A stretch of 64,000 bases of DNA, from assembly GCF_014644495.1 (NCBI RefSeq), contig NZ_BMKU01000014.1, forward strand, positions 1 through 64,000, in the 5' to 3' direction. This DNA is from Pseudarthrobacter polychromogenes. GTDB taxonomy: Bacteria; Actinomycetota; Actinomycetes; Actinomycetales; Micrococcaceae. The notes beneath the pieces were generated by a model. That model was not told where the DNA came from, did not search any database, and saw only the letters and a list, made by a program, of their open reading frames with translations. Below, one piece after another: positions 43,074 to 51,034 of the stretch; position 1 is the stretch's first letter; each line of letters opens with the position of its first letter. The translations under genes and the position numbers were made by a program.

Positions 43074-44459
43074 TCAGGCGGAGGCGGGGACGGAATCCAG
43101 CGCGGCGCGGTCCTCTTCGTCCACCAGGGCACGGTCCATGACTTCCTTCCAGTACCCGTGCTGGATGGGGTAGAGCCCTTCGTCTTCGGTGCGCACGCCG
43201 GAGGCGATGACCCTGGTCATGCCCAGGGCCTGGGCCTGCTCGTCCGGGCCGGCGATCTCGTGCGTAGAGCCTCGGGTCATGTCGTTCCACGGGGCGCTGG
43301 TGGCCCAGTAGGTCTTGTTGCAGGAGCGGAATTCCTCCAGGTCGTCCGGTGTGGCCATGCCGGTGGCGTTGAAGAAGTCCTCGTACTGGCGGATGCGCTT
43401 GGAGCGGTTCTCCTGGGACTCGCCCTTGGGCGCGATGCAGTAGATCGTCACCTCGGTCTGGTCCGCGGAAATCGGCCGGAAGTGGCGGATCTGCGAGGAG
43501 AACTGGTCCATGATGTAGACGTTCGGGTACAGGCACAGGTTTCGCGAGATGTTGATCATGAAGTTGGCCATCTCCTCGCCGTACTTCTGGACCAGTTCCT
43601 CGCGGCGGTCCCAGAGCGGACGGTCCTCGGGATTGGTCCATTCCTGCCACAGGAGCAGGTGGCCGTGGTCGTAGGAGTAGAAGCCGCCTTTGACCTTGCC
43701 CCACTTGCCGGCGTCCATGGCCTTGGTCTTGTTGGCGGAGTCACCGGCGCTGCGGCGGGCTGTGGTGGCGGCGTAGTTCCAGTGCACGGCCGTGACGTGG
43801 TAGCCGTCCGCGCCGTTCTCGGCCTGTACCTTCCAGTTGCCGTCGTAGGTGTAGGTGGATGATCCGCGCAGCACCTCCAGCCCTTCGGGTGACTGGTCAA
43901 CGATCGAGTCGATCACCTTGGTGGCATCGCCCAGGTGCTCCTCGAGCGGCAGCACGTCAGCCTTCAGCGACCCGAACAGGAAGCCGCGGTAAGACTCGAA
44001 GCGGGCCACCTGGGTGAGGTCGTGCGAGCCTTCCTTGTTGAAGGTCTCGGGGTAGCCGGCGTTCCTGGAATCCTTGACCTTCAGCAGTTCGCCGGAGTTC
44101 TTGAACGTCCAGCCGTGGAACGGGCAGGTGAAGGTGGTGCGGTTGTCCGTCTTGCGGCGGCACAGCATGGCGCCGCGGTGCGAACAGGCGTTGACCAGGC
44201 AGTTGAGTTTCTCGTCCTTGTCCCGGGTGATCATCACCGGGGTGCGGCCGATGTACGTGGTGAAGTAGTCACCCACATTGGGGATCTGGGACTCGTGGGC
44301 CAGGTATACCCAGTTGCCTTCGAAGATGTGCTTCATCTCGAGCTCGAAGATGTCCTGGTCGGTGAAGATTTCGCGCTTGGCCCGGATGATGCCGTTTTCA
44401 CGGTCGTCGATCACGGCGTCGGCAAGGACCTCGCGGGCATGGATCAGGTTCTCGGTCAT
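43074..44459 (-). CDS. benA: Benzoate 1,2-dioxygenase large (alpha) subunit
   Basis: Catalytic subunit of 461 aa. The Rieske [2Fe-2S] ligands are Cys92, His94, Cys112 and His115 (ACSHRGAMLC and CPFHGW). The mononuclear iron site includes His221 and His226 in DGYHVTAVH, with the bridging Asp218. It adds O2 to benzoate to give the 1,2-cis-diol. The start at 44459 has GAGGGAGC upstream; an in-frame ATG five codons earlier is less well placed. It is the first gene of benABCD and divergent from catA. Confidence 0.95.
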   Translation of the reverse strand: MTENLIHAREVLADAVIDDRENGIIRAKREIFTDQDIFELEMKHIFEGNWVYLAHESQIPNVGDYFTTYIGRTPVMITRDKDEKLNCLVNACSHRGAMLCRRKTDNRTTFTCPFHGWTFKNSGELLKVKDSRNAGYPETFNKEGSHDLTQVARFESYRGFLFGSLKADVLPLEEHLGDATKVIDSIVDQSPEGLEVLRGSSTYTYDGNWKVQAENGADGYHVTAVHWNYAATTARRSAGDSANKTKAMDAGKWGKVKGGFYSYDHGHLLLWQEWTNPEDRPLWDRREELVQKYGEEMANFMINISRNLCLYPNVYIMDQFSSQIRHFRPISADQTEVTIYCIAPKGESQENRSKRIRQYEDFFNATGMATPDDLEEFRSCNKTYWATSAPWNDMTRGSTHEIAGPDEQAQALGMTRVIASGVRTEDEGLYPIQHGYWKEVMDRALVDEEDRAALDSVPASA

Positions 44460-44614
44460 GGCGTGCTCCCTCATTGGAGATTGCTGGACGGATGGGCGGG
44501 AGGTCCGGGCTGGCGGCGGCGCCGGCCGTGGACGTTAGAGGCAATCCTTCCCCGCCGTGACTCGTCCCACATCAGGCAAACACCTAGGGTCCACCAAGGG
44601 TGTGTTTATGTCCT

Positions 44615-44661
44615 GATAATGACTAAGAACCGGCCTTATCAATATTTGTTTCGTCATTATC
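44615..44661. promoter_or_regulatory. Inverted repeat in the benA-catA divergent promoter
   Basis: Perfect 9-bp arms GATAATGAC (44615-44623) and GTCATTATC (44653-44661), 29 bases apart, in a locally AT-rich part of the 329-base gap between benA (minus) and catA (plus). It is a candidate binding site for BenR or the LysR regulator, serving both promoters. Confidence 0.5.
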
Positions 44662-44788
44662 TTCGGACCTACGATGAGACAGACATCACGCGACGCCACG
44701 GCCCGCAGGTTCTCCTGTGCCGGCGTCCCGCGGCGGGTACAGGAGACCTTCCTGGGCCCCAATTTCAAAGACGAAGGTGGAGACCGCC

Positions 44789-45673
44789 ATGACTGAGACC
44801 CAAGTGGATATCCGGAACGAGAACGAGGGCACGGCCGTTGAAGCCGGCTCGAAGGCCACCGAACGCTTCACCGCTTCCGGCAAGCTTTCGGAACTGAACG
44901 TGCCCAAGGAACGCGTGAGCCTGCTGGCCGGCGCGCTCATCAAGGCCGCGAATGACATCGTCGTTGAGCACGAGGTCACCTACGAGGAGTACAACGCCCT
45001 GAAGGCGTGGCTCATCAAGGTAGGTACCGACGGCGAATGGCCGCTGTTCCTTGACGTGTGGCTGGAGCACACGGTGGAGGACGTCAACTCCCAGGAGCGC
45101 CCCGGCACCAAGGGCACCATCGAGGGCCCCTACTACGTGCCAGGGTCACCGGACCTTGCGACGCCGGCCACTGTCCTCATGCGCGACGGCGAGGAGGGCA
45201 CCCCGCTGCGCTTCACCGGCCAGTTCACGGACACCAACGGCAGCGCCCTCCAGAACGCCCAGGTGGAAATCTGGCACGCGGACGCCGCCGGTTTCTACTC
45301 GCAGTACGCCCCGGGCCTGCCCGAATGGCTCTTCCGCGCCACGGTCAAGGCTGACGACCAGGGCCGCTTCGAAATCAACACCATGCGTCCGGCGCCGTAC
45401 CAGATCCCCACGGACGGCGCCTGCGGCCAGCTCATCGAGGCGGCCGGCTGGCACGCCTGGCGCCCGGCCCACATCCACATCAAGGTCTCGGCACCCGGCT
45501 ACCAGCCTGTCACCCAGCAGCTCTACTTCCCGGGCGACCCGCACAACGCCGACGACATCGCCTCGGCCGTCAAGCCGGAACTGATGCTGGACCCCCGCCC
45601 CCGCACGGACGGCGGCGCGGGCGAGGAAGTTGTCTACAACTACATCCTCGCCAAGGAAGGCGAGACCAAGTAG
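44789..45673 (+). CDS. catA: Catechol 1,2-dioxygenase
   Basis: Intradiol dioxygenase of 294 aa cleaving catechol to cis,cis-muconate. The Fe(III) ligands are Tyr170 (GFYSQY), Tyr204 (PAPYQIPTDG), His228 and His230 (RPAHIHI). The helical N-terminal dimerisation domain covers residues 1-105. The start at 44789 follows AAGGTGGAG. It is transcribed away from benABCD and followed by a strong terminator, so catA is monocistronic and separate from catBC, which lie about 8 kb away in the same cluster. Confidence 0.95.
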   Translation: MTETQVDIRNENEGTAVEAGSKATERFTASGKLSELNVPKERVSLLAGALIKAANDIVVEHEVTYEEYNALKAWLIKVGTDGEWPLFLDVWLEHTVEDVNSQERPGTKGTIEGPYYVPGSPDLATPATVLMRDGEEGTPLRFTGQFTDTNGSALQNAQVEIWHADAAGFYSQYAPGLPEWLFRATVKADDQGRFEINTMRPAPYQIPTDGACGQLIEAAGWHAWRPAHIHIKVSAPGYQPVTQQLYFPGDPHNADDIASAVKPELMLDPRPRTDGGAGEEVVYNYILAKEGETK

Positions 45674-45721
45674 GTCTTTGCCCCTGCCTGTTTGAGGCCG
45701 GGCGCCAGATCCCGGCAACCC

Positions 45722-45757
45722 AGGCGCCCCGGAGCTGCATCTCCGGGGCGCCTGTCC
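45722..45757 (+). terminator. Terminator between catA and benE
   Basis: Perfect 13-bp stem AGGCGCCCCGGAG / CTCCGGGGCGCCT with a 6-base loop, followed by GTCCTTT. It separates the catA transcript from the transporter gene. Confidence 0.7.
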
Positions 45758-45784
45758 TTTCTGACCACGCAGCCAGGAGCCAGG

Positions 45785-47176
45785 ATGCCCACTTCCCGCA
45801 AGGACCCATGCACCCAGCCCGAAACCGCAGCAGCACCCGTCCATGCAGAGGCGGCGCCCGGGCTGCCGGCCGCGGAGGTGCCGCCTGCGCAGCAACCGCT
45901 CCTGGAACGGCCCGGACGCCGTCCGGCCGGACCACGACGTTTCCTTCGGGACGTGGCACCCGCCTACCTGTCCAACGGCGCCATTGGCCTGGTCTTCACC
46001 GCCTCCGGGCCCATCGCCGTCACCCTGGCGGTCGGGGCAGCGGGCGGGCTCAGCCAGGACCAGCTCGCCTCGTGGGTTTTCGGCATCCTGTTCTCCGGCG
46101 GCGCCGCGACACTCCTCATGTCGCTGCTGTACCGGCAGCCGCTGGGATTCGCCTGGTCGATTCCAGGCACGGTACTGCTCGGGCCGTCGCTGCAGCACCT
46201 TTCATTCGCGGAAGTAGTAGGCACGTTCTTCACTGCCGGGCTGCTCATCCTGGCCTTAGGGGCAACAGGGGTGGTCCGGCGAATCATGGTGATGATTCCC
46301 ATGCCGATCGTCATGGCCATGGTTGCCGCCGTCTTCCTCCGCTTCGGTACGGACATCGTTTCCTCCAGCCAGTCCAATCCGGCCATTGCCACGCCGATGG
46401 TGGGCGCCTTCCTGCTCCTGACCGCCGTACCTGCCCTGGGGAAGTTCCTGCCCCCGGTCCTCGGGACCCTCGTGGCCGGCTGCCTGGCGGTGGCAGTCAG
46501 CGGGCAGTTTGTCGCCGGCGTACCCGGGCCGCTCCTGGCCGCCCCGGTCTTCACTCCTCCCGTCTTCACGTGGGCGGCGCAGCTGGAACTGGTGGTCCCC
46601 CTGGCGCTGACGGTCCTCTTCGTCCAAAACGGCCAGGGCATCGCCGTGCTCCGGGCCGCCGGCCACCTGCCACCGGTGAACGTCTTCGCCATCGTGTCCG
46701 GCGTGTTCTCCCTGCTGAACGCCAGCCTGGGTGCCGTATCCGCCTGCGTGACGGGCCCTACGAACGCCCTGTTGACGTCGTCGGGAGTTAAAGAACGGCA
46801 GTACACAGCAGCGGTGACCTACGGCTGCCTCGCCCTGGCCGGCGCCGCGCTGGCTCCCACCCTGACCCGGCTGATGCTCGCCACGCCGAAGGAATTCGTC
46901 CTGGTCCTTGGCGGAATTGCGATGCTGCGGGCACTCCAGCAGGCGTTCGTGACCGCCTTCTCCACCACCTTCACTCTTGGAGCGCTGGTGACCTTCGTCG
47001 TGACCATCTCCGGCCTGGATCTGTTCAACATCCACGCAGCCTTCTGGGGCCTGGTCATCGGATACGCCGTTTCACGGCTGCTGGAGCGTCCGGACCATCT
47101 CGATCTTGAGGGGATCAACCCGCAAGGTCTTCCTCGGACCAGCCCCGCACCAAGCGGAGGACCTCAGTCTCACTGA
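45785..47176 (+). CDS. benE: Benzoate/H+ symporter, BenE family
   Basis: Membrane carrier of 463 aa with a Pro/Ala-rich cytoplasmic N-terminus of about 50 residues and about 11-12 helices. BenE-family features are LSNGAIGLVFTASGPIAV, the QPLGFAWSIPGTVLLG re-entrant segment, and VTGPTNALLTSSG near the substrate site. It belongs to the NCS2/BenE fold, not the MFS, so the cluster has two unrelated benzoate carriers. AGGAG precedes the ATG at 45785; the catA terminator lies just upstream. Confidence 0.88.
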   Translation: MPTSRKDPCTQPETAAAPVHAEAAPGLPAAEVPPAQQPLLERPGRRPAGPRRFLRDVAPAYLSNGAIGLVFTASGPIAVTLAVGAAGGLSQDQLASWVFGILFSGGAATLLMSLLYRQPLGFAWSIPGTVLLGPSLQHLSFAEVVGTFFTAGLLILALGATGVVRRIMVMIPMPIVMAMVAAVFLRFGTDIVSSSQSNPAIATPMVGAFLLLTAVPALGKFLPPVLGTLVAGCLAVAVSGQFVAGVPGPLLAAPVFTPPVFTWAAQLELVVPLALTVLFVQNGQGIAVLRAAGHLPPVNVFAIVSGVFSLLNASLGAVSACVTGPTNALLTSSGVKERQYTAAVTYGCLALAGAALAPTLTRLMLATPKEFVLVLGGIAMLRALQQAFVTAFSTTFTLGALVTFVVTISGLDLFNIHAAFWGLVIGYAVSRLLERPDHLDLEGINPQGLPRTSPAPSGGPQSH

Positions 47177-47678
47177 GGGATACTCAGCTCCGCCGCCCAC
47201 AACGCCAGGTCGTGGATGCGCAACAGCTGAAGCACCAGGCCTATGTGGCCAATCAAGCAATTCACGTGTCTTTCCTTTTAGGCTGCGCGAGAATCACCGG
47301 CCGAAACGTCGGAGGGGTCGGCCTCCACCGAAGGCAGTCCCCCGGCAGGCAGGCAGCGCGTCACCAGCCCACGCTTTGTTGACTGGGCGGGGCGCGGGGC
47401 GCCCACAGCGATTCGATGGCTCCCGTGATGTCTGAGAGAAGTCCCGCAAGAAGGCATTCATACCAAAGTCGGCGAAGTCATGTAGTCCCACGTACCTTCG
47501 CCCATGAACGGTGTTGGCCAAGAAACCACGGAACCCACCACAGCAGGCGGAGAGCGCACCAGCCAGGACCCTCAACCCGTCACCTCACACCTGAAGAGGC
47601 CATCGCGGCGGCCAGGCCACAGTCGGCGAACCACCCGGCAGAGCGACGGTGCCACAAGATCTGTACGCACGTTAAAGC
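47177..47678. other. Gene-free stretch after benE
   Basis: About 500 bases with several short open frames but no family signature, start/ribosome-binding-site pairing or repeat that I can support. It probably consists of junk sequence at the right border of the catabolic block. Confidence 0.5.
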
Positions 47679-47700
47679 AAAAAACCCCTCTGACGAGGGG
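47679..47700 (-). terminator. Minus-strand terminator next to tRNA scar 2
   Basis: On the minus strand: CCCCTC-GTCA-GAGGGG followed by TTTTTT. It lies just past the tRNA 3'-end fragment in the same direction, exactly where a tRNA gene's terminator would be, which strengthens the reading of 47707-47729 as a former tRNA end. Confidence 0.75.
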
Positions 47701-47706
47701 ATATGC

Positions 47707-47729
47707 TGTGCCCGAGGTGGGACTCGAAC
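47707..47729 (-). other. tRNA 3'-end fragment, attachment-site scar 2
   Basis: Minus strand gives GTTCGAGTCCCACC followed by TCGGGCACA, a T-loop and acceptor 3' strand of a tRNA without the rest of the gene: the bases before GTTCGAG do not pair with CCACC. Likely the identity segment of an integration event at a tRNA 3' end. The tRNA itself is not in this window. Confidence 0.55.
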
Positions 47730-47817
47730 TGCATTCCAGCCCGTGCAAACACTGGGAACCGGCGTAAACATGCGGAATCCGAGGCAGTCCGAAGGCTGTT
47801 TGGCCCAGTACGAGACG

Positions 47818-47840
47818 AAAAGTGTGGACATTGTCCACAC
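47818..47840 (-). terminator. Terminator of the second toxin-antitoxin operon
   Basis: Perfect 8-bp arms GTGTGGAC / GTCCACAC with a 3-base loop, followed on the minus strand by TTTT. It lies 24 bases downstream of the Doc stop. A second hairpin, CCCCC-GAAA-GGGGG, lies between them. Confidence 0.6.
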
Positions 47841-47863
47841 CCCCTTTCGGGGGCGTTGGAGGA

Positions 47864-48232
47864 CTACCGGGGCACCAGATGCCTGGAAATCTCGGCGGCA
47901 GCGTTCGGCAGGTCGATAGTGCCTGCGGCGACTCCGACGACGAGGTCGAAGCCTTCATCCGTGTTGAAGTCATGCCGGTAACCGTTGATCCACAGCAGCA
48001 GCACCATGAGCGTCCACGCCGTCCGTTTGTTGCCATCAATGAGTGGATGGAACCGCGCGACCGACTCCAACAAGGCTGCCGCCTTCACCGCGAGTTCCGG
48101 ATAGGCTTCCGCGCCCATGACAGTCGTAGCCGGCCTGGCCAATGCCGAGGCCAACAACCCAACATCACGGATATGGAAGCCGTACCGATCAACTACCTGA
48201 AGTGCATCCTCAATGTCCAGGTACGCTGTCAC
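47864..48232 (-). CDS. Doc/Fic-type toxin, copy 2
   Basis: Same 122-aa Doc-family toxin as at 31314-31682, with the intact motif HPLIDGNKRTAW (His62, Asp66, Lys69/Arg70). Differences from copy 1 include GFHIRD, RHDFNTDEG and TIDLPNAAAE, so the copies have diverged for some time but both remain open. It is coupled to its antitoxin by a four-base overlap. Confidence 0.9.
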   Translation of the reverse strand: MTAYLDIEDALQVVDRYGFHIRDVGLLASALARPATTVMGAEAYPELAVKAAALLESVARFHPLIDGNKRTAWTLMVLLLWINGYRHDFNTDEGFDLVVGVAAGTIDLPNAAAEISRHLVPR

Positions 48233-48435
48233 GCGTCTTCAAGGCGCTTCAGCAGATCAGCGTCATGACTCATGACAAAATCAAGACCTGCGCTGATTTC
48301 ACGTCGGCGCGCGTGGCGCTGCAGAACCAACTCTGCGCCCTGCAACAGAAGCGCGGACTTCGACGTATGTTCCTCGGCAGCCAACTTCTCCAGCCGCCGA
48401 TCGAGGTCTTCAGGGACACGGAGATTCATAGCCAT
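48229..48435 (-). CDS. Ribbon-helix-helix antitoxin, copy 2
   Basis: Antitoxin of 68 aa, almost identical to the one at 31679-31885 (differences confined to the toxin-binding tail: EISAGLDFVMSHD versus EISQGLDFVVSHD). With such similar tails the two antitoxins may cross-neutralise both toxins. The start at 48435 lies nine bases from the GGTACC operator. Confidence 0.85.
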   Translation of the reverse strand: MAMNLRVPEDLDRRLEKLAAEEHTSKSALLLQGAELVLQRHARRREISAGLDFVMSHDADLLKRLEDA

Positions 48436-48443
48436 GCCTACAT

Positions 48444-48460
48444 GGTACCAAACCGGTACC
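48444..48460 (-). promoter_or_regulatory. Toxin-antitoxin operator, copy 2
   Basis: GGTACC at 48444-48449 and 48455-48460, the same 11-bp spacing as in copy 1. Confidence 0.55.
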
Positions 48461-48520
48461 CGTCCTTGACTGAGCTGCACGCCTCGCTAATTGGACCAGA
48501 CTCACCCAAGCAGGGTCGCG

Positions 48521-48556
48521 GTTTCTTGGAAAGCTCTGTTGTTTTTCAAGACGCTA
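48521..48556. other. Recombination-site-like palindrome 2
   Basis: TCTTGGAAA ... TTTTCAAGA around GCTCTGTTG at the right end of direct repeat 2, matching 31971-32006 and 55090-55119. Confidence 0.5.
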
Positions 48557-48780
48557 CGCTGCTGAATCCAGAAGTGTGTCTACTTCCAGCCTCGCTCTAA
48601 CGCCCTCGAACCGACGCCCGCTCACCTGTCTCATAACCAAGGATGAGTACCAGGTATTGGCTACGAAGTTATGAGACATAGCTACGAGAATCGCCCTTAC
48701 CATCGCTCGTACAAGATTCCGTAGAAAATCAGCGACCGTCCAGGTCAGACGTTTCTCCGCGGAAATGAGACATCTCATTT
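48557..48780. other. Gene-free stretch with recombination-type motifs
   Basis: There is no gene. It contains a perfect 11-bp inverted repeat TGTCTCATAAC / GTTATGAGACA (48627-48637 and 48668-48678, arms about 30 bases apart) and a perfect palindrome GAAATGAGA-CA-TCTCATTTC at 48762-48781. These are the first members of the motif series that bounds the gene units to the right. Confidence 0.6.
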
Positions 48781-49046
48781 CCCAAGGGTTACGAGACGCA
48801 TATTGCCGCCAGATCTCTCGGGCTAGTTAGACCCGGGCGGTGAAAAGCTGCCACTCCCACAACACTGCCTCAGGGCGCTCCTGTCATTTCGGGGCTGCAT
48901 GAGTCGAAACTGGTCTCCGTGCAACTCTTCATTGTCACAGGTTCTGTGCCGGAGGAGACTTGAAGCGACGGCCTCCCATCTCGGGCCGCCCGCGGGGCCA
49001 TCTGGTTGCGGGGCCTCACAGTCGTCTGCAGCGGCCTGTTGGATCC

Positions 49047-49835
49047 ATGAGTTCCATGACACCCCCCGGAATGGCCGCTCCGCGGTCGCGCCATCTCTTG
49101 TCCCTTCTGGCTATCGCACTGATTGCGTGTCTCGGCGGATGCGAGTATGAGTCCGATGACGTCCCGCAACCGACCGCCAGTTCTCCGACTACGGAGGCCC
49201 GCACCGTCCCACCGCAGTCGGGCGGCGGCGACACCGGCAGGGTCTCACCGCTGCCGGAGAGTGGCGATATGGACGCCGGCACATACCTAGTCCCCGTCGC
49301 CGGCTACGAGGAGCCTTTCGAGGTCACCGTTCCAGGCGGCTGGTTTGCTCTCGACGGCGACAGCCTGGGCAAGGATGATCCGGATCACCCGGCTGAATGG
49401 GCCGTCTACCTGACTCTTTGGCCCGCGGACTATGTGTCGAAGGACGCATGCAACTGGATGGGCGCCCTGGCCGATGTCGGTCCGTCGGCCGAGGCCTTCG
49501 TTAACGCGATGGCGGCGCAGTCGTCAACGGCAAGCACTCCTCCCGCCAAGATCATGGTGGGCGATTACTCCGGCTTCGAGTTCGACCACTCCGTCGAGGG
49601 CAGCGTGGACATCAACGCCTGCGACGGCAGCAAGTTATGCATCCACTCAGGATCTAGATACGACTGCTCACGCTGGTACTCAACTCAGAATGAACACGAA
49701 ACCTACCGGGTGGTCGACCTGAAGGGCCAGCGAGCTGTCGTCGCGGTGGCCCATATCGACGAATCGGTCAATCCGGACCTGATGAGAGAGGCGCGCGCCG
49801 TCTTCGACTCGATCGTGTTCGGGTCCGACAAGTGA
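49047..49835 (+). CDS. Putative lipoprotein, paralogue A
   Basis: Secreted lipoprotein of 262 aa from the ATG at 49047; ATGs at 49056 and 49071 are also possible. The signal is LLSLLAIALIACLGGC, with candidate lipidated Cys in LIAC or LGGC. A Ser/Thr/Pro-rich linker leads to a globular domain with EPFEVTVPGGWFALDGDS, HPAEWAVYLTLWP, NYSGFEFDH-like VGDYSGFEFDHSVEG, and paired cysteines (NACDGSKLCIH, YDCSRW). The C-terminus VDLKGQRAVVAVAHIDE suits an extracellular binding or sensing module. No family recognised. Paralogue of the gene at 51035-51832. Confidence 0.75.
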   Translation: MSSMTPPGMAAPRSRHLLSLLAIALIACLGGCEYESDDVPQPTASSPTTEARTVPPQSGGGDTGRVSPLPESGDMDAGTYLVPVAGYEEPFEVTVPGGWFALDGDSLGKDDPDHPAEWAVYLTLWPADYVSKDACNWMGALADVGPSAEAFVNAMAAQSSTASTPPAKIMVGDYSGFEFDHSVEGSVDINACDGSKLCIHSGSRYDCSRWYSTQNEHETYRVVDLKGQRAVVAVAHIDESVNPDLMREARAVFDSIVFGSDK

Positions 49836-49899
49836 CCAGCTGATCCGATAGGTGATCCCGCCCTCGGGCGCCGGCCTCCTTCTCTGAAACCCACCTACA

Positions 49900-49911
49900 T
49901 GTCTCATAACC
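49900..49911. other. Repeated boundary motif TGTCTCATAACC (unit A end)
   Basis: Exact copy of the 12-base half-site also seen at 48627 and 29741. It marks the right end of unit A. Confidence 0.5.
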
Positions 49912-50010
49912 GAGGCGCCTCAAAATGCTAGCGTTTCAATACAAGCTGCTTACGGCCCGGCCTAGTCAGTGTTCGGCTCGGTGCTCCTTTGAAGCGGGTA
50001 GAGTGCGTCC

Positions 50011-50709
50011 ATGACATTGGGGGATGCCACGCCGAACACTGACGGCCGTCCGTGGGCTTTCGCCGCCGTCTGCGTCATGGTCCCCGCTCTCACGCTGATG
50101 GTGTTCAACCTGGCCGATCCGGTGATCCAGCTGCTGCCTTGGTATGTGGCCACCTACCTGCTGATCGGGGCATGCATCTTTGGCCCGACAAGAAAGCTCC
50201 CGTCGCTGCGGCAGGCCGTGGCGTTCCTGCTTCCGGGCGCCCTGCTCGTGCCGCTTGCGCTGACGAACGTCGGCTGGTGGTGCGGCGGCTGGCTGCTCGG
50301 GCTGCCAGCCTGGGGGTTGCTCCTGAGCCGGTGGACGCCGGGGAACCCGCTCCCGGCCGTTCAAGTGTTGAAATTCCATGGACTGTTACTGCTGGGCATG
50401 ACGATCTACACGTTCAACGGGATCTACCCGATTCCCAGCCTGGGCCTGTTCCTGCTCCCGATCATTCCCCTTGTCCGGCTGGCCTACCCTGCGTACCGGG
50501 CCAGACCACTGCAGGCTGCCGTGGAGGTCGTTCTGGCCGTGGCTGCCGTCGTGGTTGCCTTTGCTATTCCCACCCCCGAAGGGTCATGGTCTTCGCCCTG
50601 GGTCTACGCGGGTGGGGCCGCGACGGCTGGACTCATGATCGCCTATTGGGCCTGGTGGCTCCCCCGTCACTCCCGGCGCCGGCGGCTTGATACCGGAGCA
50701 ATCGTCTAG
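50011..50709 (+). CDS. Hypothetical membrane protein between the tandem units
   Basis: Membrane protein of 232 aa with about six to seven hydrophobic helices. Typical segments are FAAVCVMVPALTLMVFNLA, GWWCGGWLLGLPAWGLLL and LGLFLLPIIPLVRLAYPAYR. The C-terminus is Arg-rich (RHSRRRRLD). No transport motif or family recognised. It is bounded by the repeated motif at 49900 and the palindromic site at 50761, so it looks like a third gene unit of the array. Confidence 0.7.
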   Translation: MTLGDATPNTDGRPWAFAAVCVMVPALTLMVFNLADPVIQLLPWYVATYLLIGACIFGPTRKLPSLRQAVAFLLPGALLVPLALTNVGWWCGGWLLGLPAWGLLLSRWTPGNPLPAVQVLKFHGLLLLGMTIYTFNGIYPIPSLGLFLLPIIPLVRLAYPAYRARPLQAAVEVVLAVAAVVVAFAIPTPEGSWSSPWVYAGGAATAGLMIAYWAWWLPRHSRRRRLDTGAIV

Positions 50710-50760
50710 CCCGCGGTCTTCTACCAGGGAATCCTCTGAGGCTCTTTCTCATTACCTATG

Positions 50761-50786
50761 TGTCTCAAATCCCAAGGGTTATAAGA
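50761..50786. other. Full palindromic boundary site (unit B start)
   Basis: GTCTCAAATCCC-AA-GGGTTATAAGAC at 50762-50787, the most complete version of the boundary motif, with 9 of 12 paired positions matching. It marks the left end of unit B. Confidence 0.5.
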
Positions 50787-51034
50787 CGCATTGCCGCCAG
50801 ATCTCTCGGGCTAGTTAGACCCGGGCGGTGAAAAGCTGCCACTCCCACAACACTGCCTCAGGGCGCTCCTGTCATTTCGGGGTTGCATGAGTCGAATCTG
50901 GTCTCCGTGCAACTCTTCATTGTCACGGGTTCTGAGCCGGAGGAGACTTGAAGCGACGGCCTCCCATCTCGGGCCGCCCGCGGGGCCACCCGGCTGCGGA
51001 GCCTCACAGCACCCTGCAGCGGCTTGGTGGATCG

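Larger units (their letters stand above)
47706..48560. repeat. Direct repeat copy 2 (tRNA scar + toxin-antitoxin + site)
   Basis: Second copy of the unit at 31154-32010, same orientation and same internal order. It keeps the canonical tRNA end and the intact GTGTGGAC hairpin, which in copy 1 has lost its last bases to a C-run. The start-to-start distance is about 16.55 kb. Confidence 0.85.
48781..49925. repeat. Tandem unit A carrying a lipoprotein gene
   Basis: Starts at CCCAAGGGTTACGAGAC and ends just after TGTCTCATAACC and GAGGCGCCTCAAAA. It is repeated at 50771-51915 in the same orientation. The first 240 bases or so, before the coding start, are more alike between units than the coding parts. 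Confidence 0.8.

Noticed and set aside
47707..47780. A complete tRNA gene next to the second toxin-antitoxin unit
   Set aside because: Only the T-loop and acceptor 3' strand are present; upstream bases do not form the T-stem and no anticodon arm can be found.
48870..49169. Minus-strand frame in the lipoprotein leader, also open in unit B
   Set aside because: Conserved only because the DNA of the leader is conserved; no start signal and no protein-like pattern of change between the copies that I can see.
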